DNA of 7,775 nucleotides from Deltaproteobacteria bacterium. Lineage in GTDB: Bacteria; Desulfobacterota; Desulfarculia; Adiutricales; JAGVGV01. The notes beneath the pieces are model-generated. The model saw nothing but the letters and a program-made list of their open reading frames with translations, was not told the origin of the DNA and searched no databases. Position 1 is the stretch's first letter. Each line of letters begins with the position of its first letter. Positions 6,501-7,775 of this stretch are shown in pieces. The DNA is taken from contig JAGVGV010000271.1 in NCBI GenBank assembly GCA_020056895.1, positions 1-7,775 on the forward strand, given 5' to 3'. A program made the translations under genes and the position numbers.

Positions 6501-7775
6501 GCTTGGGGTTGGCCATCAGCCGCCGGCTGGTGGACATGATGGGCGGCCAAATCTGGGCCGAAAGCGAACCCGACCGGGGCAGCACCTTTTACGCCGCCAT
6601 TCGTTTCCCCCGCCCCGACGGTCCGGCCAAATCTTTCAGGGCGCCAAGCCACCTGGCCGGCCGCCGGGCTCTGGTGGTGGACGACCACCCCGCCGTCCGC
6701 CGGGTGATGCAAACGGCCTTGGAACGGTTGGGCTTTGAAACTTTGGCGTTGGTTTCGGGCGAAGCGGCCCTGGACGAACTGGACGCGGCCCGGCGGGAAG
6801 CCCGCGGCTTTGACCTGGTTCTGCTGGATTGGCGGCTCCCCGGCCTCGACGGCCTGGAAACGGCGAGGGAAATCCGGCGCCGGTTCGGGCCGCCCCCGCC
6901 GGCCGTGATTCTGATGAGCGGGTACGACCAGGAGACCGTATTCGCCGAAGGAGGCGTGGATTTGGTCCAGGGCTTTTTAACCAAACCGGTGGGGCCGTCC
7001 GGTCTGCTCAACGCCGTTCTCGAAGCCTTGGGTCGGGAGGATGAATCCGGAATGGCGCCTACACCGGCCGGACCGGCCGATCTGATCCTTCACGACGCCC
7101 GGATTCTGCTGGTGGAAGACAACCCCATCAATCAGCAGGTGGCCAAGGAAATGATCGAACGGCTGGGGGGCCGGGTGACCGTGGCCGCCGACGGCGACCG
7201 GGCCGTGGACATCATGGCCGGACAGGAGACCGGACCGTCCGTGGACCTGATTCTGATGGATGTCCAAATGCCGGTCATGGATGGTTTCGAAGCCACCCGC
7301 CGCATTCGGGCCCGGATCGGCCCCCAACCGCCGGCCATCGTGGCCATGACCGCCCAGGCCATGGCCGGGGACCGGGAAAAAAGCCTGGCCTCCGGGATGG
7401 ACGATCACCTGACCAAGCCCGTGGACCCGGAGGCGCTGAGGGATGTTTTGAAAAAATGGCTGCCCAGGGAAAAATGGTCCGAACGGCCCGGTGCGTCCCA
7501 AGACGCGGTTACCGAATCGGTGGATGAGTCCACCAGCGACGTTCTCGATCTGGACCTTCCCGGATCGGACGTGCCCGGCGCCCTCAGACGTTTGTCCGGA
7601 GACCAGAATCTGTACGTTCGGTTGCTGGAAGAATTCTCACGCGATTTCGCGCCCCTCGGCCCTGACCTCTCCGGCCGGGCCCAAGCCGGCGACTGGCCGG
7701 CCGTTCACCGGCTGGCCCACCAGGTCAAGGGCGTGGCCGCCAACCTGGGCCTGGACGACCTGGCCCGGGCTTCGG
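3536..7775 (+). CDS. Hybrid sensor histidine kinase: CHASE, 3 PAS, HisKA, HATPase, 2 REC, HPt (3' partial)
   Basis: At least 1413 residues, open to the window edge. In order: TM1 (17-37); a periplasmic CHASE domain (about 76-250, with LEWAPRV, YYPIYFAEP and GFDLAS); TM2 (326-346); a signalling helix (347-371) with no HAMP domain; PAS1 (372-485); FixL-like PAS2 (500-613) with H555 and R575 at the heme-ligand and O2-sensing Arg positions; PAS3 (629-742); a coiled coil (744-796); HisKA with phospho-His808 in MSHEIRTPMN; HATPase_c (about 910-1025) with N925, DTGPG (957-961) and GGTGLGL (986-992); REC1 (1043-1165; D1049/D1050, phospho-Asp1098, S1128, K1150); REC2 (1189-1307; E1194/D1195, phospho-Asp1242, T1272, K1294); HPt with phospho-His1395 in AHQVKG. 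All catalytic residues are intact, so an internal relay ending on HPt can be inferred. The output regulator is not in the window. The inner-membrane location follows from the two TM segments. The start rests on AAGAGG; ATG 3398 would add 46 residues. Confidence 0.93.
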   Translation, partial: MNPPPPAGTIPFGRRIYRLIPLVLILAMGLAGSLAGFESVRHRDRAEKAARFHQAAAERITAIRNTLDNQVLTLTALRSHFLSSREVNLDEFRSFTSHFFGENACLLTLEWAPRVRHADRGLYESVGRATVTPDFQLTELDSEGRQVRAQDREEYYPIYFAEPLERNRLVMGFDLASDETRRQTLETARDTGQMAATARIRLVQEPGEAYGFIVVLPVFRHGIRPTSQEERRRHLTGYVVAVFRARDIVELSLASFQPMNVDVRLWDESSPAETRLLFFQPTTDPAAAPSEDRLTHQTDWFFAGRMWSVHLTGYPPGLDSTSGAGFVLGGGLLVTGLVGAYVLSFLGRSSRVERLVEERTQALKESERRLDLVLKGANLGFWDWNYITGAVFFNQRWVSMLGFSLDDLPPNYSTWEKLLHPEDKAQIMARLEEHLTGRTEFFTAEPRMRTKDNGWRWVLTAGRVVERDPQGGPLRLTGIHLDITDRKKAEEELQLREAYIRAVFESAVESMVTIDETGRIQSANPAVVTLFGYSLDELLGENVKILMPAPYRDEHDGYLQAYLASGRKKIIGISREVKGRKKDGTVFPIYLSVGEMMVGDRRMFAGTIRDITEIKRAEEALVQSEASLAKAQEIAHVGNWEWDVAENSVWWSDEMYRIFGIEKTLSPPSALEYTKSVHPDDLNRVNRTVQAALNDHGPGYRLEYRVIRADGSEVHIRSNAEIERDESGRPIRLIGTFQDITDQKKTEEALIRARHAAEGYAQDLKASLEVSEALREQMEEAKLLAERFAREAQAANRAKSEFLARMSHEIRTPMNAVIGLAHLVQSTGLTPRQRDYLTKIQSAAQSLLGIINDVLDYSKIEAGQMAVEAIPFSLEEVLTHVGALVSFKAEEKGIELVFSTSPDVPEGLVGDPLRLGQVLVNLVGNAVKFTQKGEVVLRVQTKETLSDSTELLFSVADTGPGIDPEVLPGLFHAFSQADESITRRFGGTGLGLAISRRLVDMMGGQIWAESEPDRGSTFYAAIRFPRPDGPAKSFRAPSHLAGRRALVVDDHPAVRRVMQTALERLGFETLALVSGEAALDELDAARREARGFDLVLLDWRLPGLDGLETAREIRRRFGPPPPAVILMSGYDQETVFAEGGVDLVQGFLTKPVGPSGLLNAVLEALGREDESGMAPTPAGPADLILHDARILLVEDNPINQQVAKEMIERLGGRVTVAADGDRAVDIMAGQETGPSVDLILMDVQMPVMDGFEATRRIRARIGPQPPAIVAMTAQAMAGDREKSLASGMDDHLTKPVDPEALRDVLKKWLPREKWSERPGASQDAVTESVDESTSDVLDLDLPGSDVPGALRRLSGDQNLYVRLLEEFSRDFAPLGPDLSGRAQAGDWPAVHRLAHQVKGVAANLGLDDLARAS

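Overview
The window looks like chromosomal DNA from a GC-rich Gram-negative bacterium. The mix of a lipoprotein caspase homologue with Sel1 repeats and a very large CHASE/PAS hybrid kinase would suit a Desulfobacterota-type (deltaproteobacterial) genome. That placement is a guess from gene content; no phylogenetic marker is present. No RNA gene, insertion sequence, CRISPR array or integrase was seen.

Layout: (1) bases 1-74 may hold the last codons of an upstream gene; (2) 100-1122 (+) encodes a PLP-dependent enzyme of the D-cysteine desulfhydrase/ACC deaminase family whose specificity residues favour the desulfhydrase side; (3) 1123-1253 is a short convergent intergenic region with a strong 14-bp stem-loop; (4) 1254-3185 (-) encodes a predicted lipoprotein with a caspase-like protease domain (His/Cys dyad present), a Pro/Ala linker, a charged helical segment and six Sel1 repeats; (5) 3186-3535 is a divergent intergenic region with candidate promoters; (6) 3536 to the window end (+) encodes at least 1413 residues of a hybrid histidine kinase: TM, CHASE, TM, three PAS, HisKA, HATPase_c, two receivers and an HPt domain cut by the window edge. 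This last gene is open to the right edge.

How they may work together: the kinase reads a periplasmic ligand (CHASE) and cytoplasmic cues (PAS; the middle one is FixL-like and keeps the heme-ligand His and the O2-sensing Arg). It carries its own full His-Asp-His relay. The divergently transcribed caspase-Sel1 lipoprotein shares its upstream region, so co-regulation is possible but not shown. The desulfhydrase-like gene converges on the caspase gene and appears functionally separate.
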